A stretch of DNA of 64,000 bases from Actinomycetospora chiangmaiensis DSM 45062 (GCF_000379625.1 NZ_KB903243.1:310105-374104), one strand, 5' to 3'; shown: positions 16,694-25,047, numbered from the stretch's first letter. Program-made: numbers and translations. The notes: generated from the letters alone by a model not told the origin.

Positions 16694-17143
16694 GTGGTCC
16701 TCGCCCCCGCGCTCGCCGACCGGCTCCTGCCGGCGATGACGGCGGTCCGGCGGGCGGTCCGGCGCCGCACCCGCGAGCGGCTCGGGGTGGAGCAGCTGCC
16801 CGCGGGGCGGATCGAGCTGCTCCGCGCCGTCGAGGAGCTGCCGGGAGCCGGGATCGGCGCCGTGGCCCGGCGGCTGCGGCTGGCCGAGAACACGATCTCC
16901 ACCGCGGTCCGCGCCGCCGTCGCCGACGGCCACCTGGAGCGCCACACCGACCCGGCCGACCGGCGCGCCGTCCGGCTCGACCTCACCGACGCCGCCCGCG
17001 CCCGGTTGCAGCAGTGGCGCGCGGCGCGGGGCGAGCTCGTCGAGGACGCGCTGCGCCGCCTGCCCGACGCGGACCGGGCCGCCCTCGAGGCGGCCGTCCC
17101 CGCCCTGGAACGCCTGCTCGACGCGGTGGAGGGAGCCCCGTGA
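16694..17143 (+). CDS. MarR-family transcriptional regulator
   Basis: About 149 residues. I place the start at GTG 16694 because the upstream in-frame ATG at 16646 would put a palindromic operator inside the coding region; TTG 16685 is another option. The winged helix-turn-helix is visible as 'IGAVARRLRLAENTISTAVR' followed by the wing 'DPADRRAVRLDLTDAAR', typical of MarR proteins. The stop overlaps the GTG of the ABC ATPase gene, so regulator and exporter are one transcript. It probably represses its own operon and is released by a compound the exporter removes. Confidence 0.85.
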   Translation: MVLAPALADRLLPAMTAVRRAVRRRTRERLGVEQLPAGRIELLRAVEELPGAGIGAVARRLRLAENTISTAVRAAVADGHLERHTDPADRRAVRLDLTDAARARLQQWRAARGELVEDALRRLPDADRAALEAAVPALERLLDAVEGAP

Positions 17144-17931
17144 ACCCCGTGCTGGTGAAGGATCTGCACTACGCCTTCGGCGACCACGTCGCGGTCGACG
17201 GCGTCGACCTGGCGCTGGAACCCGGCGAGGTGTTCGGCCTGCTCGGTCCGAACGGCGCCGGCAAGACGACGACGCTGCGCGTCGTCACCACGCTGCTGCC
17301 CGCGCCGCCGGACACGGTGCTGGTGGAGGGTCTCGACGTCGTCCGTTCCCGACGACGGGTGCGCCGACTGCTCGGCTACGTCCCCCAGCAGCTCTCCGCC
17401 GACGGGTCGTTGACCGGCCGGGAGAACGTGGCGCTGTTCGCCCGCCTCTTCGACGTCCCGCGCCGCGAGCGGGCGGAGGCCGTCGACGCCGTGCTCGACG
17501 CGATGGGCCTGTCCGAGTCGGCCGACCGCACCGCCTCGACCTACTCCGGGGGCATGGTCCGGCGGCTCGAGCTGGCCCAGGCGCTCGTCAGCGCGCCGCG
17601 GGTGCTCGTGCTCGACGAGCCGACCGTCGGGCTCGACCCGGTGGCCCGGTCCGGGGTGTGGGACCGCATCCACGAGGTGCGCCGCGCCAACGGCATGACC
17701 GTGCTCGTCACCACCCACGCCATGGAGGAGGCCGAGCTGCACTGCGACCGCGTCGCCCTCATGCACCGCGGCCGCCTCCGCGCCGAGGGCACGCCCGCCG
17801 AGCTCACGGCGGCGATCGGTCCCGACGCGACCCTCGAGGACGTCTTCCGCCACCACACCGGCGACACCCTGGAAGCAGGAGGAATGCGCGATGTCCGTGC
17901 TGCCCGCCGCACCGCCCGCCGCGTCGGCTGA
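17140..17931 (+). CDS. ABC transporter ATP-binding protein (DrrA-like)
   Basis: 263 residues. Walker A is 'GPNGAGKTTT' (~residue 37), the Q-loop lies in 'GYVPQQ', the signature is 'YSGGMVRRLELAQAL' and Walker B is 'VLVLDEPTVGLDP', followed by the switch His in 'VTTHAMEEAE'. The single ATPase plus single ABC-2 permease layout is that of daunorubicin-type exporters. The 3' end overlaps the permease start by 41 bp, which implies tight translational coupling. The substrate is unknown; the MarR gene in front suggests a drug or lipid-like compound. Confidence 0.92.
   Translation: MNPVLVKDLHYAFGDHVAVDGVDLALEPGEVFGLLGPNGAGKTTTLRVVTTLLPAPPDTVLVEGLDVVRSRRRVRRLLGYVPQQLSADGSLTGRENVALFARLFDVPRRERAEAVDAVLDAMGLSESADRTASTYSGGMVRRLELAQALVSAPRVLVLDEPTVGLDPVARSGVWDRIHEVRRANGMTVLVTTHAMEEAELHCDRVALMHRGRLRAEGTPAELTAAIGPDATLEDVFRHHTGDTLEAGGMRDVRAARRTARRVG
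17346..17359 (+). repeat. interspersed 14-mer TTCCCGACGACGGG
   Basis: Exact copy inside the ABC ATPase gene, where it encodes part of 'RSRRRV'. Confidence 0.6.
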
Positions 17932-18715
17932 GCGTCCCTCGCCGGTCGGCGAGGTCACGCTGCTGCTGCGCCGGGTGGGCGCGATGTGCCTGGTCGAGCT
18001 GCAGAAGCTGCGCCACGACCGCACCGAGCTCGTCACCCGCACCGTCCAGCCGGCGCTCTGGCTCATCGTGTTCGGCACGACGTTCAGCCGGATCCACGCC
18101 ATCCCCACCGGCTCGACGCCCTACCTGGACTTCCTCGCGCCCGGGATCCTCGCGCAGTCGGCGCTGTTCGTGGCCATCTTCTACGGCATCCAGGTCATCT
18201 GGGAGCGCGACGCGGGCGTGCTCGCGAAGCTGCTCGTGACCCCGACGCCGCGGGCGGCCCTGGTGACCGCCAAGGCGTTCGCCGCCGGCATCCGCGCGCT
18301 CGTGCAGGCGCTCGTCGTCGTCGTGATCGCGCTGCTGCTCGGGGTGGGCCTCACGGGGAACCCGCTGAAGCTGCTCGGCGCCGCCGTCGTCGTGGTGCTG
18401 GGGTCGGCGTTCTTCTGCTGCCTGTCGATCACGCTCGCCGGTGTGGTGCTCTCGCGCGACCGGCTCATGGGCATCGGCCAGGCGATCACGATGCCGCTGT
18501 TCTTCGCCTCGAACGCGCTCTACCCGGTCGACGTGATGCCCGGCTGGCTGCAGATGGTCAACCGCGTCAACCCGCTGAGCTACGAGGTGGAGGCGCTGCG
18601 CGGACTGCTCGTCGGCACGCCCGCCCGCCTCGGCCTGTGCTTCGCTGTGCTCCTCGTGGCCGCCGCGGTGATGATCACGGTGGCGTCGGCGCTGCTGCCG
18701 CGGCTCGCCAGGTGA
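17891..18715 (+). CDS. ABC-2 type transporter permease
   Basis: 274 residues with six hydrophobic segments. The ABC-2 features are 'VELQKLRHDRTEL' before the first helix, 'YLDFLAPGILAQSALF' and 'RVNPLSYEVEALRGLL' near residue 235. It forms the membrane channel with the upstream ATPase. The stop codon TGA (18713-18715) is contributed by the left mini-hairpin of element B. Confidence 0.92.
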   Translation: MSVLPAAPPAASAERPSPVGEVTLLLRRVGAMCLVELQKLRHDRTELVTRTVQPALWLIVFGTTFSRIHAIPTGSTPYLDFLAPGILAQSALFVAIFYGIQVIWERDAGVLAKLLVTPTPRAALVTAKAFAAGIRALVQALVVVVIALLLGVGLTGNPLKLLGAAVVVVLGSAFFCCLSITLAGVVLSRDRLMGIGQAITMPLFFASNALYPVDVMPGWLQMVNRVNPLSYEVEALRGLLVGTPARLGLCFAVLLVAAAVMITVASALLPRLAR

Positions 18716-18774
18716 CTCCGTCAGGTGAGCACTCAGTGGGCCTATAGCCCCCATTAATGCTCACCTGCGAAGCA
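18713..18774 (+). repeat. hairpin element B with two GNA mini-hairpins
   Basis: The main hairpin is 18725-18764 (40 nt, GTGAGCA...TGCTCAC), with outer arms extended to CAGGTGAGCA/TGCTCACCTG. The left mini-hairpin is 18713-18723 (read on the minus strand, TGAC-GGA-GTCA) and the right one 18766-18774 (TGC-GAA-GCA). It separates convergent genes. The inner stem is imperfect but retains a CCTATAGCCC centre like that of element A. Confidence 0.85.
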
Positions 18775-18775
18775 C

Positions 18776-20377
18776 CTACAGCTTGCTCTCCCGCCCCTCC
18801 CAGTACGCGTCGCGCAGGGTCCGCTTGAGGATCTTGCCGGCGCCGGACTTCGGCAGCGGGTCCTCGCGCAATTCCACGGTGCGCGGCACCTTGTAGCCCG
18901 CGATCGTCAGCCGGCAGTGCGCGACGAGCTCGTCGGCGGTGACGGCCGCCCGCACCTGGACGGTCGCGTGTACGGCCTCGCCGAACCGGTCGTCGGGAAC
19001 GCCGAAGACCGCGGCCTCGACGACCGCCGGATGGGAGTACAGCGCGTTCTCCACCTCGGCGGAGTACACGTTCTCACCGCCGGAGACGATCATGTCCTTG
19101 GCGCGGTCGACGAGGAACAGGTAGCCGGCGTCGTCGAGGTAGCCGAGGTCGCCGGAGCGGAACCACCCGCCGTCGAGCACCTTGGCGGTCTCCTCCGGCT
19201 TGTGCCAGTAGCCCGCGGTCACGTTGGCGCCGCGGATCGCGACCTCCCCGACCTGCCCGCTCGGCAGCGTCGTCCGCTCCACCGGGTCCTCGATGCGCAC
19301 CTCCACCCCGACGGCGGGTCGCCCGCACGACATCGCACGTGCTGAGTCCAGCCGGAGCTGCTCGTCGGGGTGCAGCGTGACGATGGGCGAGGTCTCGGTG
19401 AGCCCGTAGATGTGCAGCATCGACGCGGCGGGGAAGGTCGCGTGCGTGCGGCGCAGCAGCTCGCGCGCGGCGGGCGAGCTGCCGTGGGAGAGCCAGCGCA
19501 GCGACGACACGTCCCGCGGCCGCTCGCGCTGCTCGACGGCGAGCGCGTCCATCATCGTCGGGACGACGAGGGTGGCGGTGACCCGCTCGGTCTCGACGAC
19601 GTCGAGCACGCCGCCCGGGGTGAACGCCGGGACGATCACCTGCGTGCCGGCGGCCCAGATCGTGGCGAGCGTGCCGATGGTGCCCGCGGCGTGGAACATG
19701 GGCGCGACGACCATGAACCGCGTGTCCTCGGTGAACGGCCAGCACGCCATGAAGTGGAAGGCGTTGGCGACGAGGTTGCCGTGGGTCAGCATCACGCCCT
19801 TGGCCGCGCCCGTCGTCCCGCCGGTGTAGAAGATGCCGGCGAGGTCGTGCTCGGCGGGGGCGTCCTCCCCGTCGGGGACCGGCACCTCGGACGCGTCGGC
19901 GAGGAGCCGGTCGTACAGGAGCCCCTCCCCCGTCGCTCCGCTCGCCCCGGCCTCGAGGTCCACCACGCGCACGCCCGCGTCGACCCCCGCGACGGCACGG
20001 TCGGTGATCAGCACGCGCGCCCCGGAGTCGGCGATCGCGTAGCAGCGCTCGACGTCGGTGTGCCGGGTGTTGAGGGGGACGATGACGAGGCCGGCGGCGG
20101 GCACCGCGAGGTAGAGCTCCAGATAGCGGTGACCGTTGGCGCCCAGCACCGCGACCCGGTCACCCCGCTCGAGCCCGAGGCCCGCGAGGGCCCCGATGAG
20201 GCGGCGGACGCGGGCGCCGAGCTCGGCGTAGGTGAGCTCCACCCCGGCGCAGACGACGGCGGTCGCGCCCGGCGACACGGCCAGCGCCCGGGCCAGCGGC
20301 GCCCCGACCGTGCGGGTGGCGTTGCGGTGGTCGCCCGCGGGGGCGAGCAGCGGCGCGGTGCCCGTGGTCGTCGTCAT
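18776..20377 (-). CDS. AMP-dependent acyl-CoA synthetase
   Basis: 533 residues. ATG 20377 follows the ribosome site GGGAGAGG. The enzyme activates a fatty or other carboxylic acid to its CoA thioester through an acyl-adenylate. Adenylation motifs are present: 'YTGGTTGAAKGVMLTHGN' (~residue 180), 'YGLTETSP', 'RSGDLGYLDDAGYL', 'DMIVSGGENVY' and the catalytic Lys in 'KSGAGKILKRTLRD' near the C-terminus. It is divergent from a TetR gene across a perfect operator palindrome, which suggests acyl-CoA-responsive control. The acyl chain length cannot be read from the sequence. Confidence 0.92.
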   Translation of the reverse strand: MTTTTGTAPLLAPAGDHRNATRTVGAPLARALAVSPGATAVVCAGVELTYAELGARVRRLIGALAGLGLERGDRVAVLGANGHRYLELYLAVPAAGLVIVPLNTRHTDVERCYAIADSGARVLITDRAVAGVDAGVRVVDLEAGASGATGEGLLYDRLLADASEVPVPDGEDAPAEHDLAGIFYTGGTTGAAKGVMLTHGNLVANAFHFMACWPFTEDTRFMVVAPMFHAAGTIGTLATIWAAGTQVIVPAFTPGGVLDVVETERVTATLVVPTMMDALAVEQRERPRDVSSLRWLSHGSSPAARELLRRTHATFPAASMLHIYGLTETSPIVTLHPDEQLRLDSARAMSCGRPAVGVEVRIEDPVERTTLPSGQVGEVAIRGANVTAGYWHKPEETAKVLDGGWFRSGDLGYLDDAGYLFLVDRAKDMIVSGGENVYSAEVENALYSHPAVVEAAVFGVPDDRFGEAVHATVQVRAAVTADELVAHCRLTIAGYKVPRTVELREDPLPKSGAGKILKRTLRDAYWEGRESKL

Positions 20378-20402
20378 GACCTCTCCCGGAGCCTGGCGGT
20401 GC

Positions 20403-20420
20403 ACCGAACGATCGTTCGGT
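20403..20420. promoter_or_regulatory. TetR operator, perfect 18-bp palindrome
   Basis: ACCGAACGATCGTTCGGT reads the same on both strands and lies 26 bp before the acyl-CoA synthetase start and 96 bp before the divergent TetR gene. It is the best operator candidate in the window; 'AACGATCGTT' cores are common among TetR regulators of fatty-acid genes. Confidence 0.75.
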
Positions 20421-20515
20421 CGGACGCGACGATAGCAGCGGCGGGTGACCGGTGACACCCGTCCCGGCGGACAGCGTCAACCATCCCGCCCCGCGCCGCT
20501 AGGGTCCGCAGGATC

Positions 20516-21127
20516 ATGACCAGTGACGAGCGGAGCGACGGGTCGGCGCGGCCCGGGCGGGCGGGGCGCCGATCGGGCCACGCCGAGCCGTACACGCTCG
20601 CCTCCCTGGTCGAGGTCGCGGCGCGGGCGTTCAACGAGCGCGGGTACGACGCGACCAGCATGGAGGACCTCTCCCGGGCCGCCGGGATCACGAAGTCGTC
20701 CTTCTACCACCACGTCTCGGGCAAGGAGGCGCTGCTGCGCGCCGCGCTCGACCGCGCCCTCGACGGGCTCTTCGGCATCCTCGCCGAGCCCGGGGCGTCG
20801 GCCGGCGCGCCCGTCGACCGGCTCCGTCACATCGTGCGCCGCCAGGTCGAGGTGCTCGCGACCGAGCTGCCGTACGTGACGCTGCTGCTGCGGCTGCACG
20901 GCAACACCGAGACCGAGCGCTGGGCGCTGGCCCGCCGCCGGGAGTTCGACCAGACCATCGCGCGGCTCGTGGCCGACGTCCGGTCCGACGTCGACCCGGT
21001 CGTCGCTGCCCGGCTGCTCAGCGGCACGGTGAACTCGTTGATCGAGTGGTACCGGCCCGGCCGGGTGCCCGTGGCGGAGCTGGTCGAGGCGGTCGACCGT
21101 CAGGTGTTCGAGGGGCTGCTGCGATGA
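20516..21127 (+). CDS. TetR-family regulator
   Basis: 203 residues, start ATG 20516. The N-terminal helix-turn-helix spans ~residues 25-70: 'ARAFNERGYDATSMEDLSRA' then 'GITKSSFYHHVSGKEALL'. The C-terminal ligand domain ends near 'SLIEWYRPG', reminiscent of KstR2/PaaR-type regulators that sense acyl-CoA. It probably represses the divergent synthetase and itself. Its stop overlaps the start of the cyclase gene (ATGA). Confidence 0.88.
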   Translation: MTSDERSDGSARPGRAGRRSGHAEPYTLASLVEVAARAFNERGYDATSMEDLSRAAGITKSSFYHHVSGKEALLRAALDRALDGLFGILAEPGASAGAPVDRLRHIVRRQVEVLATELPYVTLLLRLHGNTETERWALARRREFDQTIARLVADVRSDVDPVVAARLLSGTVNSLIEWYRPGRVPVAELVEAVDRQVFEGLLR

Positions 21128-22035
21128 CCGGATCGGACGATCTCGATCTTCCCGACGGAGACCCGGAGCAGCACGCCGACGGGGGTTCGACGCCGGCCCG
21201 TGACGACGGCTCGCCCCCGGCCCACGACGACGGCTCGGCCCCGTCCCGGGCCGAGCGGTTCCGGGTCGCCGCCGTCCGCGGGGCCGCGCGGGCGCGTGAG
21301 CTCGACCGGTCCCCCGCGCTGCAGCGGGCCGTGCGTCGGCTGCGGGAGACGCTGCCCGGCGACGCCCACTTCGGCGACCCGCTGTCGCTGGGCGGGGCCC
21401 GGCACACCGAGGCCGCCGGTCGGGCGATCGTGGGACTGACCGGGGACCGCCCCGGCGTCGTGCGGGAGCTCGGTCTCGGCGGGGTGCAGCTGTGGCAGTC
21501 GGTGCTCGAACGGTTCGGCCGCGGCGTCGGCGACCACGAGGTGGCGCTCGTGTTCACCGACCTCGTCGAGTTCTCCCGCTGGTCGCTCGAGGCGGGCGAC
21601 GACGAGGTGCTCCGGGTCCTGCGGCAGGTCGGCGAGGCGTGGGAGCCGCCGATGACCCAGCGGGCGGGCACCGTGGTCAAACGCCTCGGGGACGGCCTGA
21701 TGGTGGCGTTCGCCGACCCGCGGGCCGCCCTCGACGCCGTGCTGGAGGCCCGACGGCGGCTCGGGACACTGCACGTGGACGGCTGGTCGCCCCGGATGCG
21801 GGCGGGCCTCCACGTCGGGCGCCCGCGCCGGGTCGGCGGGGACTACCTGGGCATCGCCGTCAACGTCGCCGCCCGCCTCGGTGACGCCGCCCGGGCCGAC
21901 GAGATCCTCGTCAGCGGCGACTTCCTCGGACGCGTCGACGCCCGCACCGTGCAGGCGAAGCGGCGCCGCCGGGTGCACCTCAAGGGCGCGCCGGACGACC
22001 TGGAGGTCTACTCGGTCGGTGGCTCCGCCCTGTGA
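21124..22035 (+). CDS. class III adenylate/guanylate cyclase
   Basis: 303 residues from the ATG overlapping the TetR stop. The first ~125 residues are disordered then helical and contain a 'DDGSPPAHDDGS' repeat. The C-terminal ~170 residues are a cyclase catalytic domain: metal-binding Asp in 'VFTDLVEFSRW', the second Asp with a base-selecting Lys in 'GTVVKRLGDGLMVAF', and the transition-state Asn/Arg in 'GIAVNVAARLGDAA'. It should make cAMP (Lys favours ATP). There is no membrane segment. Coupling to a TetR regulator of lipid metabolism is unusual. The TGA stop lies in hairpin element C. Confidence 0.85.
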   Translation: MTGSDDLDLPDGDPEQHADGGSTPARDDGSPPAHDDGSAPSRAERFRVAAVRGAARARELDRSPALQRAVRRLRETLPGDAHFGDPLSLGGARHTEAAGRAIVGLTGDRPGVVRELGLGGVQLWQSVLERFGRGVGDHEVALVFTDLVEFSRWSLEAGDDEVLRVLRQVGEAWEPPMTQRAGTVVKRLGDGLMVAFADPRAALDAVLEARRRLGTLHVDGWSPRMRAGLHVGRPRRVGGDYLGIAVNVAARLGDAARADEILVSGDFLGRVDARTVQAKRRRRVHLKGAPDDLEVYSVGGSAL

Positions 22036-22084
22036 GCACGTGCCGTGGTCATACCGACGGAAAGTGCTCACAGGCGCGCAGCGC
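22021..22084 (+). repeat. hairpin element C with two GNA mini-hairpins
   Basis: The main hairpin is 22032-22071 (40 nt), with 8-bp outer arms GTGAGCAC/GTGCTCAC and an inner CCGT...ACGG stem. The left mini-hairpin is 22021-22029 (GGC-GGA-GCC on the minus strand) and the right one 22074-22084 (GCGC-GCA-GCGC). The main hairpin matches element D at 38 of 40 positions in the same orientation. It contains the cyclase stop, and its right boundary CACCTA supplies the TAG stop of the DUF2000 gene. Confidence 0.85.
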
Positions 22085-22086
22085 AC

Positions 22087-22503
22087 CTACGAGCTCGTCC
22101 GTGCACCCTTCGTGATCCTGTCGGCGGCGTTCCGGGGCGCGTGCACGGCCACGCCGACCAGGTCCAGCTCGTCGCGGGGCACCGCCGCGACCGCCGCGCG
22201 GTTCTCCTCGTCGCCGCCGGTCGCGAAGAGCTCGGCCGTGAACACCGGGACCCGCAGCCCCCGGTCGACCGCGCGCCGATGGGCGGCACGGACCGCCTCC
22301 GCGTCGCCCTCCAGCACCACCACGGGCTGACGGAACATCGGGGCGTAGACGGTGCCGCCGGCGTCGGCGTAGGGCTCCCCGAGCAGCTCGGGCTCCGTCG
22401 CCGCGATCCCGCTCGCGAGGAACGCGACGACGTTGCTGCGCTGCCACCCGGCGAGGTCGTCGCGGACGACCACCACGATCTTCGTGTCGAAACGAGGGCT
22501 CAT
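22087..22503 (-). CDS. DUF2000 family protein
   Basis: 138 residues from the ATG at 22503 (GTG 22512 possible). The family pattern is clear: 'KIVVVVRDDLAGWQRSNVVA', 'GEPYADAGGTVYAPMFRQP', 'FATGGDEENRAAVAAV' and 'LDLVGVAVHAPRNAADRITK'. DUF2000 proteins are small, soluble and of unknown biochemical function; the fold resembles peptidyl-tRNA hydrolase 2. It is divergent from the AraC gene with a 50-bp gap, a pairing that suggests AraC controls it. Confidence 0.85.
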   Translation of the reverse strand: MSPRFDTKIVVVVRDDLAGWQRSNVVAFLASGIAATEPELLGEPYADAGGTVYAPMFRQPVVVLEGDAEAVRAAHRRAVDRGLRVPVFTAELFATGGDEENRAAVAAVPRDELDLVGVAVHAPRNAADRITKGARTSS

Positions 22504-22553
22504 GGCGTCCACGATCGACCGGGCCCGGGGAGCGGTTCTTGTACGTTCCTGGG

Positions 22554-23333
22554 GTGGGTCCGGAGCAGGTGCGGGCGTGGAACCCCGGGGTGCCGGGCAT
22601 CGAGGAGGTCTTCCACGCCCGGTTCGTCGAACACGCCTACCCGCGGCACACCCACTCGACGTGGACGCTGCTCGTCGTCGACGACGGCGCCGTCCGCTAC
22701 GACCTCGACCGCGCCGAGCACGGCGCCCTCGGCCGTTCGGTGACGCTGCTGCCGCCGGGCGTGGCGCACGACGGGCGCTCGGCGACGTCTGGCGGCCTCC
22801 GCAAGCGGGTGCTCTACCTGTCCGACTTCCCGGAGGGGCTCGTCGGGCGCGCCGTCGACCGGCCCTCCGTCCTCGACGACGCCCTGCGCGGCGCCGTCGA
22901 CCGCCTGCACCGGGTGCTCGAGCACCCGGGCGACGAGCTCGCGGCGAGCTCCGGGCTGGCCCTGGTCACCGACCGGCTCGCCACCCACCTCGGCGGCGGC
23001 GTGCCCGACGACGGGCCGGTGCGGGATCCGCGGACGGCCGCCGGTCTGCGGGACCTCCTCGACGCCCACGTCGTCGACGGGCTGGCCCTCGACGACGCGG
23101 CCACGCAGCTGCACGTGACCCCGAACCACCTGGTCAAGGCGTTCTCGGCCGCGTTCGGGCTGCCGCCGCACCGCTACCTGGTCGGGCGGCGCGTGGAGGT
23201 CGCGCGCCGCCTCCTGCTCGCCGGTGTGCCCACGGCCCGGGTGGCCGTCGACGCGGGCTTCCACGACCAGGCGCACCTGACGCGGCACTTCCGTCGCCTG
23301 CTCGGGGTGCCGCCGGGTCGCTTCGCGACGTGA
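22554..23333 (+). CDS. AraC-family regulator with cupin-type N-terminal domain
   Basis: About 259 residues. GTG 22554 is preferred over TTG 22539; no ribosome site is visible, so the mRNA may be leaderless. The N-terminal part has the cupin opening 'PRHTHSTWTLLVVDDG' and 'PGVAHDG'. The C-terminal ~100 residues carry the two helix-turn-helix motifs of AraC proteins: 'LDDAATQLHVTPNHLVKAF' and 'VAVDAGFHDQAHLTRHFRRL'. The stop codon lies inside element D. It probably activates the divergent DUF2000 gene in response to a small ligand. Confidence 0.85.
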   Translation: MGPEQVRAWNPGVPGIEEVFHARFVEHAYPRHTHSTWTLLVVDDGAVRYDLDRAEHGALGRSVTLLPPGVAHDGRSATSGGLRKRVLYLSDFPEGLVGRAVDRPSVLDDALRGAVDRLHRVLEHPGDELAASSGLALVTDRLATHLGGGVPDDGPVRDPRTAAGLRDLLDAHVVDGLALDDAATQLHVTPNHLVKAFSAAFGLPPHRYLVGRRVEVARRLLLAGVPTARVAVDAGFHDQAHLTRHFRRLLGVPPGRFAT

Positions 23334-23382
23334 GCACCTGCCGTGGTCATACCGACCGAAAGTGCTCACGGGCGCGCAGCGC
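23317..23382 (+). repeat. hairpin element D with two GNA mini-hairpins
   Basis: The main hairpin is 23330-23369 (40 nt). The left mini-hairpin is 23317-23329 (GTCGC-GAA-GCGAC on the minus strand) and the right one 23372-23382 (GCGC-GCA-GCGC). The two TGA triplets in its GTGAGCA ends are the stop codons of both convergent genes (AraC, 23331-23333; TetR, 23366-23368). The right flank matches that of element C. Confidence 0.88.
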
Positions 23383-24046
23383 ACCTGTCGAGCCACTCCC
23401 CCAGCAGGGCCCGTTCGGCCGGGGTGAGCGCGTCGAGGTCGTCCACCGACGCTCGCAGGGCGACGGCGGCGGCGACCGGACCGGAACCCGTCGTCGGGAC
23501 CTCCTCCGTGGTGACCGCCGCGATCACGGCGTCGCGCGCGGCGTGGGACAACCCCCGGTCACGCTTCTCCGGCGGCACGGCAATGAGGGAGAGGGCGACG
23601 CCCGAGCCCGCGGAGTGCACCAGGCCGACGGCCCGCCCCTCGGGCACGCGCAGCCGCCCGGCGGCCGCGATGCGGCGGATCAACACCGCGAGCTCGGCGA
23701 AGGCGGCCCGCGCGGCGGGCGAGTAGCCGACGGCCTGGGGGCGGGCGTACATCAGCCGGTAGAGCGCAGGACGCTCCAGCGCGAGCCCGACGTGGAGGTC
23801 CCAGCCGGTGCGCAGATCGGCGACCGGGTCGTCGGTGGGCGACCGCACGGTCTTCTCGGCCAGGTAGTCCTCGAAGCCACGGCTCACGACAGCGTCGAGC
23901 AGGCCCTGCTTGTCCCCGAACAGCCGGTAGATCGTCGGGGCCTGCACGCCCGCGGCGGCACTCACCGCGCGCGTCGACACGGCCTCCTCGCCGCCGGACT
24001 CGAGCAGCCGGGCGGCCGCCGCGACGATCCGCTCCCGGGGCTCCAC
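23366..24046 (-). CDS. TetR-family regulator
   Basis: 226 residues from GTG 24046. The DNA-binding domain is 'VSAAAGVQAPTIYRLFGDKQ' at ~residues 28-47, followed by a TetR_C-type ligand domain. An operator-like palindrome lies just upstream, between this gene and the divergent reductase. It should repress the reductase until its ligand binds. The stop codon is provided by element D. Confidence 0.88.
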   Translation of the reverse strand: MEPRERIVAAAARLLESGGEEAVSTRAVSAAAGVQAPTIYRLFGDKQGLLDAVVSRGFEDYLAEKTVRSPTDDPVADLRTGWDLHVGLALERPALYRLMYARPQAVGYSPAARAAFAELAVLIRRIAAAGRLRVPEGRAVGLVHSAGSGVALSLIAVPPEKRDRGLSHAARDAVIAAVTTEEVPTTGSGPVAAAVALRASVDDLDALTPAERALLGEWLDRCAARP

Positions 24047-24057
24047 GAGAACGACGA

Positions 24058-24073
24058 TAACAGTGTGCTGTTA
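24058..24073. promoter_or_regulatory. TetR operator TAACAG-TGTG-CTGTTA
   Basis: A 6-bp-arm palindrome centred in the 83-bp gap between the divergent TetR and NAD(P)-binding genes, in an unusually A+T-rich patch. Confidence 0.7.
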
Positions 24074-24129
24074 GCGCCGGAACGTTTCCGGTGTTAGCGT
24101 CGGCGCGCTACCACCGATAGGAGACCACC

Positions 24130-24996
24130 GTGATCGTCGTGACCGGAGCGACCGGCGTCCTGGGCCGCCTCGTCGTCGACCGCCTGCTCGAGATCGTGCC
24201 CGCCGGCGAGGTCGGGGTGAGCGTCCGCGACCCCGCGAAGGCGCAGGACCTGGCCGACCGCGGCGTCCGCGTCCGCCGCGGCGACTTCACCGAGCCCGCC
24301 GCGCTCGCCGACGCCTTCGCCGGCGCGGACCAGGTGCTCGTCGTCAGCGCGAACACCCTCGGCCCGGACGGGGTCGCCCAGCACCGGGCGGCGATCGAGG
24401 CCGCCGTCGCGGCCGGGGCGGGCCGGGTCCTCTACACCGCACACCAGGGCGCCCGTCCCGATTCCCCCTTCGCCGCCGCGGCCGACCATGCCGCGACGGA
24501 GGAGATCCTCGCCGGGTGCGGCGCCGCGTGGACGTCGCTGCGCAACGGGTTCTACGCGAACACGGTCCCGATGTTCCTGGCCGACGCCGCGAGCACCGGG
24601 GAACTGCGCCTTCCCGACGACGGGCCGGTCGCCTGGACCACGCGCGAGGACCTGGCGGCGGCGACCGCCCGACTGCTCGTCGACGGCGCGCCCGACGGGC
24701 CGACCGCCCCGCTCACCGGGCCGGAGGCGGTGGACTTCGAGCAGGTGGCGGCCACGGTGGGCGAACTCACCGGGCGGACGGTGCGCCGCGTCGTCGTGGA
24801 GCCCGCCGAGTACCGGGAGATCCTCGTCGGCCGCGGCGTGCCCGAGCACGCGGCGGACCTGCTGCTCGGTTTCTTCCCGGCCGCGGCGCGCGGAGACTTC
24901 GCCCCGGCCGACCCGACCCTGGCGGAGCTCGTCGGTCGGCCCGCCAGCCCGATCGAGGACGTGTTGCGGGCGACGCTCGTGCCCAGCGGGTCGTGA
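24130..24996 (+). CDS. NAD(P)-binding NmrA/QOR2-like oxidoreductase
   Basis: 288 residues. GTG 24130 follows TAGGAG. The N-terminus 'VVTGATGVLGRLVVDRLLE' is the glycine-rich dinucleotide loop of atypical short-chain dehydrogenases of the NmrA/quinone oxidoreductase 2 type. 'LYTAHQGARPDSPF' and 'LRNGFYANTVPMFLA' are conserved blocks of this group. It probably reduces quinones or senses the NAD(P) state, and is likely induced when the divergent TetR releases its operator. Confidence 0.85.
   Translation: MIVVTGATGVLGRLVVDRLLEIVPAGEVGVSVRDPAKAQDLADRGVRVRRGDFTEPAALADAFAGADQVLVVSANTLGPDGVAQHRAAIEAAVAAGAGRVLYTAHQGARPDSPFAAAADHAATEEILAGCGAAWTSLRNGFYANTVPMFLADAASTGELRLPDDGPVAWTTREDLAAATARLLVDGAPDGPTAPLTGPEAVDFEQVAATVGELTGRTVRRVVVEPAEYREILVGRGVPEHAADLLLGFFPAAARGDFAPADPTLAELVGRPASPIEDVLRATLVPSGS
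24611..24624 (+). repeat. interspersed 14-mer TTCCCGACGACGGG
   Basis: Exact copy inside the reductase gene, where it encodes part of 'LPDDGPV'. Confidence 0.6.
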
Positions 24997-25047
24997 TCGC
25001 CGGCACGTTCGCGCACATGGATGCTGCGAGAGTGCCGAGCGTGCAGG

